From: Hoeflea sp.
GTDB taxonomy: Bacteria > Pseudomonadota > Alphaproteobacteria > Rhizobiales > Rhizobiaceae
NCBI GenBank assembly: GCA_019084245.1
Contig: JAHRFE010000033.1
Location: forward strand, 172,599 to 236,598
DNA: 64,000 nt
Direction: 5' to 3'
The translations under genes and the position numbers were made by a program. Shown here in pieces: positions 8,855 to 18,555 of this stretch; within the stretch, counting starts at the first letter, position 1; each line of letters begins with the position of its first letter. The notes beneath the pieces were generated by a model that was not told the DNA's origin, did not search any database, and saw nothing but the letters and a program-made list of their open reading frames with translations.

Positions 8855-9738
8855 GCGAGCGCGGCTTCATTCAGGACCGGCTGGTTCCGGTCGGCTCGAT
8901 CCTCATGGTGATCCTGGTGATCTGGTATATCGCCGCCTATGCGATGAACGCGCCATTCCAGCGCGATTTCGACCGCCGCACCGACGTCACCCGCACCGGC
9001 ACAGAATTCCTGCTGGCGACCATGAGCCAGCCCAAGCCCACCATGCCCGCCCCGCATCAGGTCGCGGAAAACCTCTGGAAAAACACGCTGACCGTCAAGC
9101 CCTGGTCGAAGCGCAGCCTCGTCTATCACTCCTGGATCACGCTGTCGGCGACACTTCTGGGGTTTGCCATGGGCACGGCGCTCGGCGTCGCCATCGCCAT
9201 CGGCATCGTCCATATTCCGGCGCTCGACCGGTCGCTCCTGCCCTGGATCATCACCTCGCAGACCATTCCCATCCTGGCGGTGGCGCCGATGATCATCGTG
9301 CTGCTGTCGGCCATCGGCGTCACCGGGCTGCTGCCCAAGGCGCTGATCTCGACCTATCTGTCGTTCTTCCCGGTCGCCGTCGGCATGGTCAAGGGGCTGC
9401 GCTCGCCCGATATCTTGCATCTCGACCTGATGCGCACCTACTCCGCCACCAAATTGCAGCTCCTGTGGAAACTGCGGATTCCGGCCTCGGTGCCGTTCTT
9501 CTTCACCTCGATGAAGGTCGCCATCGCCGCCTCCCTGATCGGCGCCATCGTCGGCGAACTGCCCACCGGCGCCGTCGCCGGCATCGGCTCCAAGCTGCTG
9601 GCCGGCTCCTATTACAGCCAGACCATCGATATCTTCGCGGCCCTGATCGCAGGCTCGATTGTCGCGATCATGCTGGTAAGCTTCGTTGATATCCTCGGCC
9701 GCTTCGTCAATGCCCGGATGGGAGCGAAACAGTCATGA
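8851..9738 (+). CDS. ABC transporter permease 1 (BPD_transp_1 family)
   Basis: This 295-residue inner-membrane permease has the EAA-type coupling loop LMRTYSATKLQLLWKLRIP at about residues 193-211, placed as in SsuC/TauC permeases. One N-terminal helix (residues 12-32) is followed by a polar stretch of about 45 residues, before the PAPHQVAENLW segment that normally opens the family domain. It overlaps both neighbours by 4 bases. With the second, different permease it probably forms a heterodimeric channel. Confidence 0.9.
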   Translation: MSERGFIQDRLVPVGSILMVILVIWYIAAYAMNAPFQRDFDRRTDVTRTGTEFLLATMSQPKPTMPAPHQVAENLWKNTLTVKPWSKRSLVYHSWITLSATLLGFAMGTALGVAIAIGIVHIPALDRSLLPWIITSQTIPILAVAPMIIVLLSAIGVTGLLPKALISTYLSFFPVAVGMVKGLRSPDILHLDLMRTYSATKLQLLWKLRIPASVPFFFTSMKVAIAASLIGAIVGELPTGAVAGIGSKLLAGSYYSQTIDIFAALIAGSIVAIMLVSFVDILGRFVNARMGAKQS

Positions 9739-10844
9739 GCGTTTTCCGACCCAACTGGCAGGCGCTCGCGGCGCTGGTCGCGGCACTCTACAGCCTCACC
9801 GCCCTGCCCTTCACCGCAAGCATGAGCACGTCGTTTTCCCTGACCGTCGCCGCAATCCTCGCCGCCGGCGCGGTGCTGTCGATGCTGCGCCTGCCGACGG
9901 GACTGGATGCGCTGGTTCTCATGGTGACGAGCTTCGGAGCGGCGGCCCTGCTGATTGCCGGTCTTGCCGAGGCCACAGGCACGGCCACGCCCGGGTATTT
10001 TGCAAGCCTGATGGCTGCCTGGCTTCTGGGCTGGCGGCTGGTCACGGTGCTCTCGGGCGACGGCAGAAGCACCAGTCAGTTTGCCGGGATTGTCGCCATC
10101 ACCGTGCCCGCCCTTTTCGGCATCTGGGTGCTGATCCTGTGGGAGTGCATTGTGCGGGGTGCAGGCATTCCTTTCGTGCTCCTGCCTCCACCGTCTGCCA
10201 TCGGAGTTCGGATTGGCAATTCGCTGCACATCCTGGCGGCGGATTTCCACCAGACCGTGCTCAAGGCGGTGCTGTTCGGCTATGTGGTCGGCTGCCTGAC
10301 CGGTTTCCTGGTCGCAATCCTCGCCGACCGCTTCCGCTTTTTCGCCAATGGCCTGCTTCCGATCGGCAACATGGTCTCGGCGCTGCCGATGATCGGCATC
10401 GCGCCGATCATGGTGATCTGGTTCGGCTTCGACTGGCAGTCGAAGGCCGCCGTCGTCATCGTCATGACCTTCTTCCCGATGCTGGTGAACACGCTGGCGG
10501 GCCTTGCCGCGGCGGGCAACATGGAGCGCGACCTGATGCGCACCTATGGCGCCACGCACTGGCAGGTGCTTCTGAAGCTGCGGCTTCAGGCCGCAATGCC
10601 TTTCATCTTCAATGCCCTCAAGATCAATTCGACGCTCGCGCTGATCGGCGCCATCGTGGCAGAGTTTTTCGGAACGCCGGTCGTCGGCATGGGCTTCCGC
10701 ATTTCGACCGAAGTGGGTCGGATGAACCTCGACATGGTGTGGGCAGAAATTGCCCTTGCAGCCGTTGTCGGGTCTTTGTTTTATGGGGCGCTTGCACTTC
10801 TCGAGCGAACCGTCACATTCTGGCATCCGAGCTATCGCAGATGA
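9735..10844 (+). CDS. ABC transporter permease 2 with extra N-terminal membrane region
   Basis: This 369-residue permease is the partner of permease 1. The canonical domain starts at about residue 125 (LILWECIVRG, then LPPPSAIGVRIG). It contains the EAA loop LMRTYGATHWQVLLKLRLQ near residue 270 and the C-terminal EIALAAVVGSLFYG helix. The first 110 residues add about four hydrophobic helices that SsuC/TauC-type permeases of about 260 residues lack. ATG 9735 overlaps the preceding stop by 4 bases. The extension may anchor the accessory SMR-like protein or the binding protein, but that is inference. Confidence 0.88.
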   Translation: MSVFRPNWQALAALVAALYSLTALPFTASMSTSFSLTVAAILAAGAVLSMLRLPTGLDALVLMVTSFGAAALLIAGLAEATGTATPGYFASLMAAWLLGWRLVTVLSGDGRSTSQFAGIVAITVPALFGIWVLILWECIVRGAGIPFVLLPPPSAIGVRIGNSLHILAADFHQTVLKAVLFGYVVGCLTGFLVAILADRFRFFANGLLPIGNMVSALPMIGIAPIMVIWFGFDWQSKAAVVIVMTFFPMLVNTLAGLAAAGNMERDLMRTYGATHWQVLLKLRLQAAMPFIFNALKINSTLALIGAIVAEFFGTPVVGMGFRISTEVGRMNLDMVWAEIALAAVVGSLFYGALALLERTVTFWHPSYRR

Positions 10845-10876
10845 GCGACCGGGGCCTTAACCAGAGGAGAACGTCA

Positions 10877-11842
10877 ATGAAAAAAACAATCGGACTGACA
10901 CTGGCACTCGCCATGACCTTGATGGCGGGCACGGCAATTGCCGCCGACAAGGTGACATTGCAGCTCAAATGGGTCGCCCAGGCCCAGTTTGCCGGCTATT
11001 ACGTCGCCCAGGACAAGGGCTTTTATGAGGAAGCCGGCCTCGACGTCGAAATCAAGCCGGGTGGCCCCGACATCGCGCCGGAACAGGTGATTGCCGGCGG
11101 CGGCGCCGACGTCATCGTCAACTGGATGGGCGGCGCCCTGTCTGCCCGCGAAAAGGGCGTCGGCCTCGTCAACATCGCCCAGCCTTACAAGAAGGCCGGC
11201 ATGCAGCTCGTCTGCCCCGCCGACGGGCCGATCAAGACCGAAGCCGACTTCAAGGGCCATACGCTCGGCGTCTGGTTCTTCGGCAATGAATATCCGTTCT
11301 ACGCCTGGATGAACAAGCTCGGCCTGTCGACTGAAGGCGGGCCCGATGGCGTGACCGTGCTCAAGCAGAGCTTTGACGTGCAACCGCTGATCCAGAAGCA
11401 GGCGGACTGCATCTCGGTCATGACCTACAACGAGTACTGGCAGCTCATCGACGCCGGCTACAAGCCGGAAGACCTGATCGTCTTCAACTACTCCGAAATG
11501 GGCAACGACCTGCTCGAGGACGGCCTCTACGCGCTCGAGGAAAACCTCGCCGATCCGGCCTTCGCCGAAAAGATGGTCAAGTTCGTCAAGGCCTCGATGA
11601 AGGGCTGGGAATACGCCATCGCCAACCCGGATGAAGCCGCCGAGATCGTCATGGACAATGGCGGACAGGACGAGAACCACCAGAAGCGGATGATGGGCGA
11701 GGTGGCCAAGCTGATCGGCGAGCCCGATGCCAAGCTGATCCCCGAAGCCTATGAGCGCACCGCCCAGGCGCTGCTCGACCAGAAGATCATCACCAAGGAG
11801 CCGGAAGGCGCCTGGACGTCGGCCATCACCGACGCGATGTGA
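10877..11842 (+). CDS. NMT1/THI5-like periplasmic substrate-binding protein
   Basis: This 321-residue binding protein has a signal peptide (MKKTIGLTLALAMTLMAGTAIA, cleavage near residue 22) and the NMT1/SsuA fold. It opens with VTLQLKWVAQAQFAGYYVAQDKGFY, the pattern of THI5-type proteins that bind pyrimidine precursors or similar ring compounds. Start ATG 10877 has agagga at good spacing. Earlier in-frame starts lie inside the permease gene. It is the last gene of the importer operon and is followed by a clear terminator. Substrate inference: a pyrimidine or hydantoin, given the adjacent catabolic genes. Confidence 0.92.
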   Translation: MKKTIGLTLALAMTLMAGTAIAADKVTLQLKWVAQAQFAGYYVAQDKGFYEEAGLDVEIKPGGPDIAPEQVIAGGGADVIVNWMGGALSAREKGVGLVNIAQPYKKAGMQLVCPADGPIKTEADFKGHTLGVWFFGNEYPFYAWMNKLGLSTEGGPDGVTVLKQSFDVQPLIQKQADCISVMTYNEYWQLIDAGYKPEDLIVFNYSEMGNDLLEDGLYALEENLADPAFAEKMVKFVKASMKGWEYAIANPDEAAEIVMDNGGQDENHQKRMMGEVAKLIGEPDAKLIPEAYERTAQALLDQKIITKEPEGAWTSAITDAM

Positions 11843-11864
11843 TCGTCCTTTTGAGGTAGACTTG

Positions 11865-11893
11865 ACCGGCCGGCTCCCAAGCTGGCCGGTTTT
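11865..11893 (+). terminator. Rho-independent terminator after the importer operon
   Basis: The stem CCGGCCGGCT / AGCTGGCCGG pairs over 10 bases with one G-U wobble around the loop CCCA, and is followed by TTTT at 11890-11893. It lies 22 bases after the binding-protein stop and before the adenine deaminase start. It probably ends or attenuates importer transcription. Confidence 0.75.
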
Positions 11894-11923
11894 GATTCGG
11901 ACACACAGCAACGGGGACCAGCC

Positions 11924-13624
11924 ATGACCGACAGACTTGGCGACATGATTGACCAGGGCCAGGGCAAGATGCCCGCGGACATTGTGCTGAAAGGCGGCAG
12001 GCTGTTTGATCTCACCACCGGGAGTTTACGCGACGGCGACATCGCCATCTGTGGCGACCGCATCGTCGGCACGCTGGAAAGTTACACCGGCGTCGAGGAA
12101 ATCGACATCACTGGCAGGATCGTCGTCCCCGGCTTCATCGACACCCATCTGCACATCGAGAGCTCGCTGGTCACCCCGCACGAGTTCGACCGCTGCGTCC
12201 TGCCGCGCGGCATCACCACGGCGATCTGCGATCCGCACGAGATCGCCAATGTGCTGGGCGCGCCGGGGATCCGCTATTTCCTCGACTGTGCGGTCCAGAC
12301 CATCATGGACATCCGCGTGCAGCTCTCAAGCTGCGTGCCCGCCACCCATCTCGAAACCGCCGGCGCCCGGCTCGACATCAAGGACCTTCTGCCCTTCCGC
12401 GACCATCCCCAGGTCATCGGGCTGGCCGAATTCATGAATTTCCCCGGCGTGCTCGCCAAGGACCCGGCCTGCATGGCCAAGCTCGAAGCCTTTCAGGGTG
12501 GCCATATCGATGGTCACGCGCCACTGTTGCGCGGGCTTGGCCTCAACGGCTACCTTGCAGCCGGCATCCGTACCGAGCACGAATCGACCACTGCCGAGGA
12601 AGCGCTCGAGAAGATGTCGAAGGGCATGCATGTGCTGGTGCGCGAAGGATCGGTGTCGCGCGATCTCGACGCGCTTATCCCGATCATCACCGAGCGCAAT
12701 TCCCCGTTCCTGGCGCTCTGCACCGACGACCGCAATCCGCTCGACATCGCCGAGCACGGCCATCTCGACTATATGATCCGCCATGCCATTTCGAAGGGCG
12801 TCGAGCCGCTGGCGATCTACCGCGCCGCCTCTATTTCCGCTGCCCGCGCCTTTGGCCTCAGGGATCGCGGCCTGGTGGCGCCGGGCTGGCGCGCCGACCT
12901 CGTGGTGCTCGACAGCCTGGAGGATTGCAACGCCGAGATGGTATTCTCCGCAGGCCGCCTGGTCACCGACGCGCTGTTCGCAACCCGCCCTGTGACTGCG
13001 CTGGTCGGCACTGACAGCGTGCGCGCGCCGCAAGTGGAGGCCGCCTCCTTCACGGTGCGCAAGAACTCGAGCCGGACCCCAGTGATCGGCATCATCCCCG
13101 GCAAGATCATTACCGAGCGGCGCGATCTCGAGCTTGCCATCGACAACGGCGAAAAGCAGGTCGACCTGACCCGCGACATTCTCAAGATCGCGGTGATCGA
13201 GCGCCACGGCAGGAACGGCAATATCGCCACCGGCTTCGTCCAGGGTTTTGGGCTCAAGCGCGGCGCCATCGCCTCCACCGTCGGCCATGACAGCCACAAT
13301 ATCTGCGTGGTTGGCGCCACCGAGGCCGACATGGCCGCGGCCGCCAACCGGCTGAGCGAAATCCGCGGCGGCTTCGTCGTGGCCGAGGACGGCAAGGTCG
13401 TGGCCGAGATCGCGCTGCCTGTTGCCGGCCTGATGAGCGACCAGCCCTATGAATGGGTCCGCGAAACACTGATCCCCCTTCGGGCGGCCGCCAAATCGCT
13501 GGGCGGCACGCTCGATGAGCCGTTCCTGCAACTGGCCTTCCTGCCGCTGCCGGTAATCCCGCATCTCAAGATCTCCGACCGCGGCATGATCGACGTCGAC
13601 GCCTTCGAGATCATCGATCCATAA
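11924..13624 (+). CDS. ade: Adenine deaminase
   Basis: This 566-residue amidohydrolase converts adenine to hypoxanthine and ammonia. The metal site includes DTHLHIESS near residue 83, [10 protein letters not shown], the HIDGHAP histidines and the LCTDDR aspartate near 268. The C-terminal domain [23 protein letters not shown] is diagnostic of bacterial Ade. Length and domain order match the family. It lies downstream of the importer terminator and has a ggggacc sequence near the ATG. Its placement adds a purine salvage/degradation step to the pyrimidine block, so the importer may carry more than one nucleobase. Confidence 0.95.
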   Translation: MTDRLGDMIDQGQGKMPADIVLKGGRLFDLTTGSLRDGDIAICGDRIVGTLESYTGVEEIDITGRIVVPGFIDTHLHIESSLVTPHEFDRCVLPRGITTAICDPHEIANVLGAPGIRYFLDCAVQTIMDIRVQLSSCVPATHLETAGARLDIKDLLPFRDHPQVIGLAEFMNFPGVLAKDPACMAKLEAFQGGHIDGHAPLLRGLGLNGYLAAGIRTEHESTTAEEALEKMSKGMHVLVREGSVSRDLDALIPIITERNSPFLALCTDDRNPLDIAEHGHLDYMIRHAISKGVEPLAIYRAASISAARAFGLRDRGLVAPGWRADLVVLDSLEDCNAEMVFSAGRLVTDALFATRPVTALVGTDSVRAPQVEAASFTVRKNSSRTPVIGIIPGKIITERRDLELAIDNGEKQVDLTRDILKIAVIERHGRNGNIATGFVQGFGLKRGAIASTVGHDSHNICVVGATEADMAAAANRLSEIRGGFVVAEDGKVVAEIALPVAGLMSDQPYEWVRETLIPLRAAAKSLGGTLDEPFLQLAFLPLPVIPHLKISDRGMIDVDAFEIIDP

Positions 13625-13653
13625 ACTGCTGGCAGGTCACTGTCTGGTTGGGA

Positions 13654-15306
13654 TCACACGAGTCGCGCGCAAAACGCGTCGAGCCCGGTCAGCAACACCG
13701 TTCCATCCTGCCAGGCCGGGGCGAAACCATGCAGCCGCACGACCTCGGCGATTGCGAGATCGGACGGCGGCGTCCATTCCACGGGTTCCCGGTCGAGGTT
13801 GAACACGAACAGCAACCGCTCGTCCCTCTCGCCGCGGATGAAGGCCAGCAGATCGCCATTGGTCTCAAGGAAGGTCATCGGTCCGTCAATGAGGCTCGCA
13901 TGCGATTTGCGGAAGGCGAGCGTCTCGCGATAGTGGTTGAGCATCGAGCCGCTGAGATGGTCCTGCTGGTCCACCGCCAGAATCCGGTGGCTGTCGGGAA
14001 CCGGCAACCAGGTCCTGAGCGCGTCGGAGAACCCGGCATGGTGCGCCTCGCGCTCCCAGACCATCGGCGTGCGGCAGCCGTCGCGGCCCTTGTAGGCCGG
14101 CCAGAAGCGGATGCCGTAGGGATCGGTCAGATCCTCGAAGGCGATCTCGGCTTCTTCGAGGCCCAGTTCCTCGCCCTGGTAGAGGCAGATCGATCCGCGG
14201 AAGGATGACAGCATGGTGACGGCAAAGCGCGCCAGGTGATCGGGATCGTCGCCCTGCCGCTTCCAGCGCGAGACATGGCGCTCGACATCGTGGTTTGAGA
14301 ACGACCAGCAGACCCAGCCGTCTTTGACCACTGACTGGAAATTGGCGATGCTGCGGCGGAAATGCTCGGCGGAAAACTCCGCGCCCAGCATGTCGAACGT
14401 ATAGCACATGTGCAGCTTGTCGCCGCCATTGGTGTAGGCCGCAACGGTTTTCAGTGACCGGCGACCATCGCCAACTTCACCGACCGTGGTCCGGCCTTCA
14501 TACTCATCCATCAGCGCGCGAAGCCGCTGCAGGAAGACGATGTTCTCCGGCTGCGACTTGTCGTAGAGGTGATCCTGGAACCCGTAGGGATTGGTGTCGG
14601 GCGCGTCCACCCCCATGAAATTGCCGTCCTCCACCGACAGCTTCAGCGGCGGGTTGTCGCGCAAGAGCTTGTCGTGGACATAGAAATTGACCGTGTCGAG
14701 CCGGAATCCGTCGACTCCCCGGTCAAGCCAGAACCGGACGGTATCGAGGATGGCGGCCTGCAGGTCGGCGCTGTGGAAGTTCAGGTCCGGCTGCGACGCC
14801 AGAAAATTGTGCATGTAGTACTGACGCCGCGTGCTGTCCCATTCCCAGGCAGGGCCTCCGAAGATCGACAGCCAGTTGTTGGGCGCGGTGCCATCGGGCT
14901 TGGGATCGGCCCAGACATACCAGTCGGCCTTCGGATTGTCCCGGCTCGACCGGCTCTCCTTGAACCAGGCATGCTGGTCGGAGGAGTGCGAGATCACCTG
15001 GTCGATGATGATCTTGAGCCCCTTTGCATGGGCGAGGTCCACCAGTTCATCGAAATCCGACAGCGTGCCGAACATCGGATCGACATCGCAGTAATCCGAC
15101 ACGTCATAGCCGAAATCGGCCATCGGCGACTTGAAGAACGGCGACAGCCAGATGGCGTCGACGCCAAGCGAGGCGATATGATCCAGCCGCTGGATGATGC
15201 CTCTGATATCGCCAATGCCGTCCCCCGACGTATCCTGGTAGGAGCGCGGGTAGACCTGATAGATCACGCAGCCGCGCCACCAGTCCCGGGAAAGTGTCTT
15301 GGTCAC
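13654..15306 (-). CDS. Alpha-glucosidase, GH13 family
   Basis: This 550-residue cytosolic GH13 enzyme hydrolyses alpha-1,4 or related glucosides. The GH13 conserved blocks are present: DQVISHSSDQHAWF, GFRLDTVNFY (nucleophile Asp), TVGEVGD (acid/base Glu) and FSNHDVERH (third Asp). The N-terminal WWRGCVIYQVYPRSYQD and the lack of a signal peptide fit the AglA/oligo-1,6-glucosidase group of rhizobia. The aglEFGK transporter genes that usually surround aglA are absent, so substrate supply must come from elsewhere. It converges on the adenine deaminase gene with a 29-base gap. Confidence 0.93.
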   Translation of the reverse strand: MTKTLSRDWWRGCVIYQVYPRSYQDTSGDGIGDIRGIIQRLDHIASLGVDAIWLSPFFKSPMADFGYDVSDYCDVDPMFGTLSDFDELVDLAHAKGLKIIIDQVISHSSDQHAWFKESRSSRDNPKADWYVWADPKPDGTAPNNWLSIFGGPAWEWDSTRRQYYMHNFLASQPDLNFHSADLQAAILDTVRFWLDRGVDGFRLDTVNFYVHDKLLRDNPPLKLSVEDGNFMGVDAPDTNPYGFQDHLYDKSQPENIVFLQRLRALMDEYEGRTTVGEVGDGRRSLKTVAAYTNGGDKLHMCYTFDMLGAEFSAEHFRRSIANFQSVVKDGWVCWSFSNHDVERHVSRWKRQGDDPDHLARFAVTMLSSFRGSICLYQGEELGLEEAEIAFEDLTDPYGIRFWPAYKGRDGCRTPMVWEREAHHAGFSDALRTWLPVPDSHRILAVDQQDHLSGSMLNHYRETLAFRKSHASLIDGPMTFLETNGDLLAFIRGERDERLLFVFNLDREPVEWTPPSDLAIAEVVRLHGFAPAWQDGTVLLTGLDAFCARLV

Positions 15307-15522
15307 GGCTTGCTCCAGTTCAGGCGGGATGGGAAGGCTTTACGGATCTTCAATCGTTTAAATCAGCCGGTTTTGGCTGACAAGCCGGATTTCAAGCGAT
15401 CCCCTCGATCCAGACAAATCACCGCGAAACCGCGGAGCAAACCGCTGTCGGACCTGCGGCGCGACATGGGTCGTGCACCAGTCAAGTCCATGTTGGGAAT
15501 TTCTACGCCGGAGAGAGCCGGC

Positions 15523-15972
15523 TTACGCTGCCGGTTTTTCTTCAAGCCCGAGCAGGAAGTTGATCGAGGGACGCGCCTTGACCAGATCATCGATCGAATA
15601 GCTTGAGAGCACTTCGAAGAAGGCGCCCAGCGCCTTGCGCAGCGCAGCATTCAAACCGCACGAATCAACCAGCGGACATTCGGTCGCATCATTCTCGAAG
15701 CATTCGGCCATTGCGAAGTTGTCCTCAGTCACCTTGACCACGTCGAGCAGGGTGATCTTCTCGGCGGCGCGGCCAAGCCGGATGCCGCCATTGCGCCCGC
15801 GCACCGTTTCGATCAGACCGGATTTGGTCAATGGTTGCAGGATCTTGAACAGGAACAGTTCTGACACCGAATAGGCCTTGGCGATATCGCCAATACGGCT
15901 CAACGGCGCATCATTGGCCGCGCAATACATCAATATCCGCACGGCGTAGTTGGTTTGACGTGTCAACCGCAT
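15523..15972 (-). CDS. rirA: RirA, Rrf2-family iron-responsive regulator
   Basis: This 149-residue Rrf2 protein binds an Fe-S cluster and represses iron-uptake genes when iron is sufficient. The winged helix starts MRLTRQTNYAVRILMYCA. The three cluster cysteines fall at residues 91, 99 and 105, the positions known for RirA of Rhizobium. The SELFLFKILQPL recognition helix and TVRGRNGGIRLG wing are typical. I start at the MRLT methionine; an extra 11-residue extension to 16005 has no family support. RirA replaces Fur in rhizobia, so the gene is a useful lineage marker. No iron-transport gene is next to it. Confidence 0.93.
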   Translation of the reverse strand: MRLTRQTNYAVRILMYCAANDAPLSRIGDIAKAYSVSELFLFKILQPLTKSGLIETVRGRNGGIRLGRAAEKITLLDVVKVTEDNFAMAECFENDATECPLVDSCGLNAALRKALGAFFEVLSSYSIDDLVKARPSINFLLGLEEKPAA

Positions 15973-16105
15973 TTTATTGCTCCGGTCCTCAGGCTGCGCT
16001 TCCAATCGGAAGACTTACCAGTTTAGAATGCTTCCAGAAAAAGGAAACCCTTTCATTCATGTTTTTATTGCGGCTTCACCCATGGCCGCCGATACGAGGT
16101 AGATT

Positions 16106-17287
16106 ATGGCATTGACCACGACATTCGAAGCGGTGAACGGCTTCGCGCGCGCAGACATCAACCTCGGCAACTGGCGCACCCGCCCCTTCAGCTTCTGGTC
16201 GTTCCGCAACGTTTCCGAGATGGTCAGGTCCGCCAGGATCAGGACCGGCGCCGGCGCCGTACTGCCCGAACAGGTCGATACCCCGGACCTGCTGTCGAGC
16301 CCTGCCGCATCGGGCGCAGGCCAATCCATCGTCGACCTGCTCAGGCAGAGTGAGGTGGACAGCTTTATCCTGTCCAGGAACGGCGAGATCCTCTGCGAAT
16401 GGCATGCGCCGGGAGTGGACCGCAGCGATCCCCATCTGGTCTTCTCGATATCCAAATCGATCACCGCGCTGGTCGCCAGCATCCTGCAGGATCAGGGGGC
16501 GCTCGACCCTTCGACCCTGGTCGGCGCGCTGGTCCCCGAGGCGGCCAACAGCGCCTATGCCGACGCCACGGTGCAGGACCTGCTCGACATGCGGGTGAGC
16601 CTCGATTTTGACGAATCCTACCTCTCCCAGGAAGCCTATGCCCGCTACAGGCGCGCCATGTCCTGGAACCCGCCGTCCAGCGAGGGCAATGACGAAGGCA
16701 TGCTGTCTTTCCTCAGCGGTCTGCAGAAAGCCTCGCACCCGCATGGCGGCGTGCATGACTACCTCTCGCCCAACTCCGACATGCTCGGCATCGTGCTGGA
16801 ACGGGCGGCCGGCGAGCGGTTCCCGGATCTGTGCTCGCGGCTGCTCTGGCAGCCGCTCGGGGCAACCGCCGACGCCTTCATCACCGTCGACCCGCATGGC
16901 GTCTCGCGCACCGCAGGCGGCGTCTCCTGCCGCCCGCATGATCTCATGGCGCTCGGCCAGATGCTGGTCAACGGCGGAACCGCGAACGGACGGCAGATCG
17001 TCTCCGAGCGCTGGATCGAGGACATGCAGCAAAACGGCGATGAGGACGTCTGGGCCCGCGGCTCGCAGGCGGTGTTTCTCAAGACTGGCCGCTACCGCAA
17101 CAACTGGTACCAGGTTGGCGGTAACTCGAATGCCTTCCTCGCCGCCGGCATTCACGGCCAGTTCCTCTATTGCGATCCCGATACAGGCACCGTCATCGCC
17201 TGCACCTCGTCTCAGAATGAACCCCAGAGCGACGCCCTCGACCAGGGCCTGCTCGGGATGTTCGCAAGGCTGAGCCAGGAACTCTGA
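16106..17287 (+). CDS. Serine hydrolase, class C beta-lactamase-like (COG1680)
   Basis: This 393-residue protein has the penicillin-binding/beta-lactamase fold of esterases and 6-aminohexanoate-dimer-hydrolase-like enzymes. The catalytic SxxK is SISK near residue 114 and the tyrosine motif is YLSPNS near residue 215. The QVGGNSNAFLAAGIHGQF region occupies the place of the third motif. There is no obvious signal peptide, so it is probably cytoplasmic. It is transcribed away from rirA across a 133-bp gap and converges on apbC with a 7-base gap. The substrate is unknown. Confidence 0.8.
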   Translation: MALTTTFEAVNGFARADINLGNWRTRPFSFWSFRNVSEMVRSARIRTGAGAVLPEQVDTPDLLSSPAASGAGQSIVDLLRQSEVDSFILSRNGEILCEWHAPGVDRSDPHLVFSISKSITALVASILQDQGALDPSTLVGALVPEAANSAYADATVQDLLDMRVSLDFDESYLSQEAYARYRRAMSWNPPSSEGNDEGMLSFLSGLQKASHPHGGVHDYLSPNSDMLGIVLERAAGERFPDLCSRLLWQPLGATADAFITVDPHGVSRTAGGVSCRPHDLMALGQMLVNGGTANGRQIVSERWIEDMQQNGDEDVWARGSQAVFLKTGRYRNNWYQVGGNSNAFLAAGIHGQFLYCDPDTGTVIACTSSQNEPQSDALDQGLLGMFARLSQEL

Positions 17288-17294
17288 CGAGAGT

Positions 17295-18461
17295 TTACTC
17301 GAACACGATCTCCGGCATCACCCGCGCGCCGTCTCCGGAAAGTTCCTCCAGACGGGCGCGGACCCTGGCCGCGATCTCGAGATAGACCTTGGCATGCGGC
17401 CCGTCAGCGGCCGTGGCCACCACCGGGCGGCCCGCATCCGAGGTCTCCCGGATCGGCATTGCCAGCGGCACTTCGCCCAGGAACGGCACGCCGATCCGCG
17501 TCGCCTCGTCACGGGCGCCGCCATGGCCGAATATATCATGCCGGCCGCCGCAATCGGGGCAGATGAAATAGCTCATGTTCTCGACAATGCCGAGCACGGG
17601 CACATTGACCTTGTTGAACATGTTGATCCCCTTGCGGGCATCGATCAAAGCCAGATCCTGCGGCGTGGAAACAATCACCGCGCCGGCCAGCGGCACGTTC
17701 TGCGCCATGGTCAGCTGCGCGTCGCCGGTTCCAGGCGGCATGTCGACCACCAGCACATCGAGCTCGCCCCAGGCCACTTCGCGCAGCATCTGGTTGAGCG
17801 CCGACATCACCATCGGCCCGCGCCAGATCATCGGCGTGTCTTCCTCGACCATGAAGCCCATCGACATGACCTTGAGACCGTAATTCTCCATAGGCTTCAG
17901 CATCCGGCCTTCCAGCTGCTCCGGACGTCCGGAAATCCCGAGCAGCCGCGGCATCGACGGCCCGTAGATGTCGGCGTCAAGCACGCCCACCTTCAAGCCC
18001 GTCGCCTGAAGTCCGAGCGCCAGATTGACCGCGGTGGTGGATTTGCCGACGCCGCCCTTGCCCGAGGCGACCGCGATGATGGTGGAAATGCCCGGTACGT
18101 CGGCCTTGGCGCGGCCCTGCGGCTGGCCCGGTTGCCCCTGCGCCCCCTGTGAATGGGCATGCGCCGCGCGCGGCGGCTGGGGCCGTGGCGGCGTTGCGGG
18201 CGCGGCGCCGGGCTCACGGCTTGCCGTCAGCGCCACCATCGCGCCCTTGACGCCGGCAATGGTCTTGGCGGCGCGCTCGGCGGCCTCGCGCAGCGGCTCC
18301 AGTTCCTGCGCGCGCGCTGCGGGAACGGTCAGCGAAAAATAGACCTTCGCATCGGCGATGAAGATCTCCGACACCAGTCCGAGATCGACGATATTGCCTT
18401 CGAGATCCGGCCCCTTGACCGATTTCAGCTTGGCCAGGACGTCTTCTTTGCTAACGCTCAC
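17295..18461 (-). CDS. apbC: Iron-sulfur cluster carrier protein ApbC/Mrp
   Basis: This 388-residue P-loop ATPase of the Mrp/NBP35 family delivers Fe-S clusters. Residues 1-80 form a MIP18/DUF59 domain and residues 80-120 an alanine/proline/glutamine-rich linker. The deviant Walker A is SGKGGVGKST near residue 130. The cluster-binding CPDCGG motif (two cysteines) lies near residue 300. VVDMPPGTGDAQLT is the Walker B-region signature. The domain order is that of rhizobial Mrp. Being near rirA is thematically fitting but there is no shared transcript. Confidence 0.93.
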   Translation of the reverse strand: MSVSKEDVLAKLKSVKGPDLEGNIVDLGLVSEIFIADAKVYFSLTVPAARAQELEPLREAAERAAKTIAGVKGAMVALTASREPGAAPATPPRPQPPRAAHAHSQGAQGQPGQPQGRAKADVPGISTIIAVASGKGGVGKSTTAVNLALGLQATGLKVGVLDADIYGPSMPRLLGISGRPEQLEGRMLKPMENYGLKVMSMGFMVEEDTPMIWRGPMVMSALNQMLREVAWGELDVLVVDMPPGTGDAQLTMAQNVPLAGAVIVSTPQDLALIDARKGINMFNKVNVPVLGIVENMSYFICPDCGGRHDIFGHGGARDEATRIGVPFLGEVPLAMPIRETSDAGRPVVATAADGPHAKVYLEIAARVRARLEELSGDGARVMPEIVFE

Positions 18462-18555
18462 ATCGCACTCCGCAGTTTGTCATTCGACACCCCCCACATA
18501 GTGCACGTGGGCGCGCAATAAAATGGCGCAGGCAGGAAAAAGCTGCGAATCGCAA

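Noticed and set aside
15307-15522. Possible small gene between the alpha-glucosidase and rirA
   Set aside because: Frames here are short, lack a ribosome site and continue into rirA antisense; only weak 5-bp hairpins are seen. It is likely the promoter of the glucosidase gene and the 3' end of rirA.
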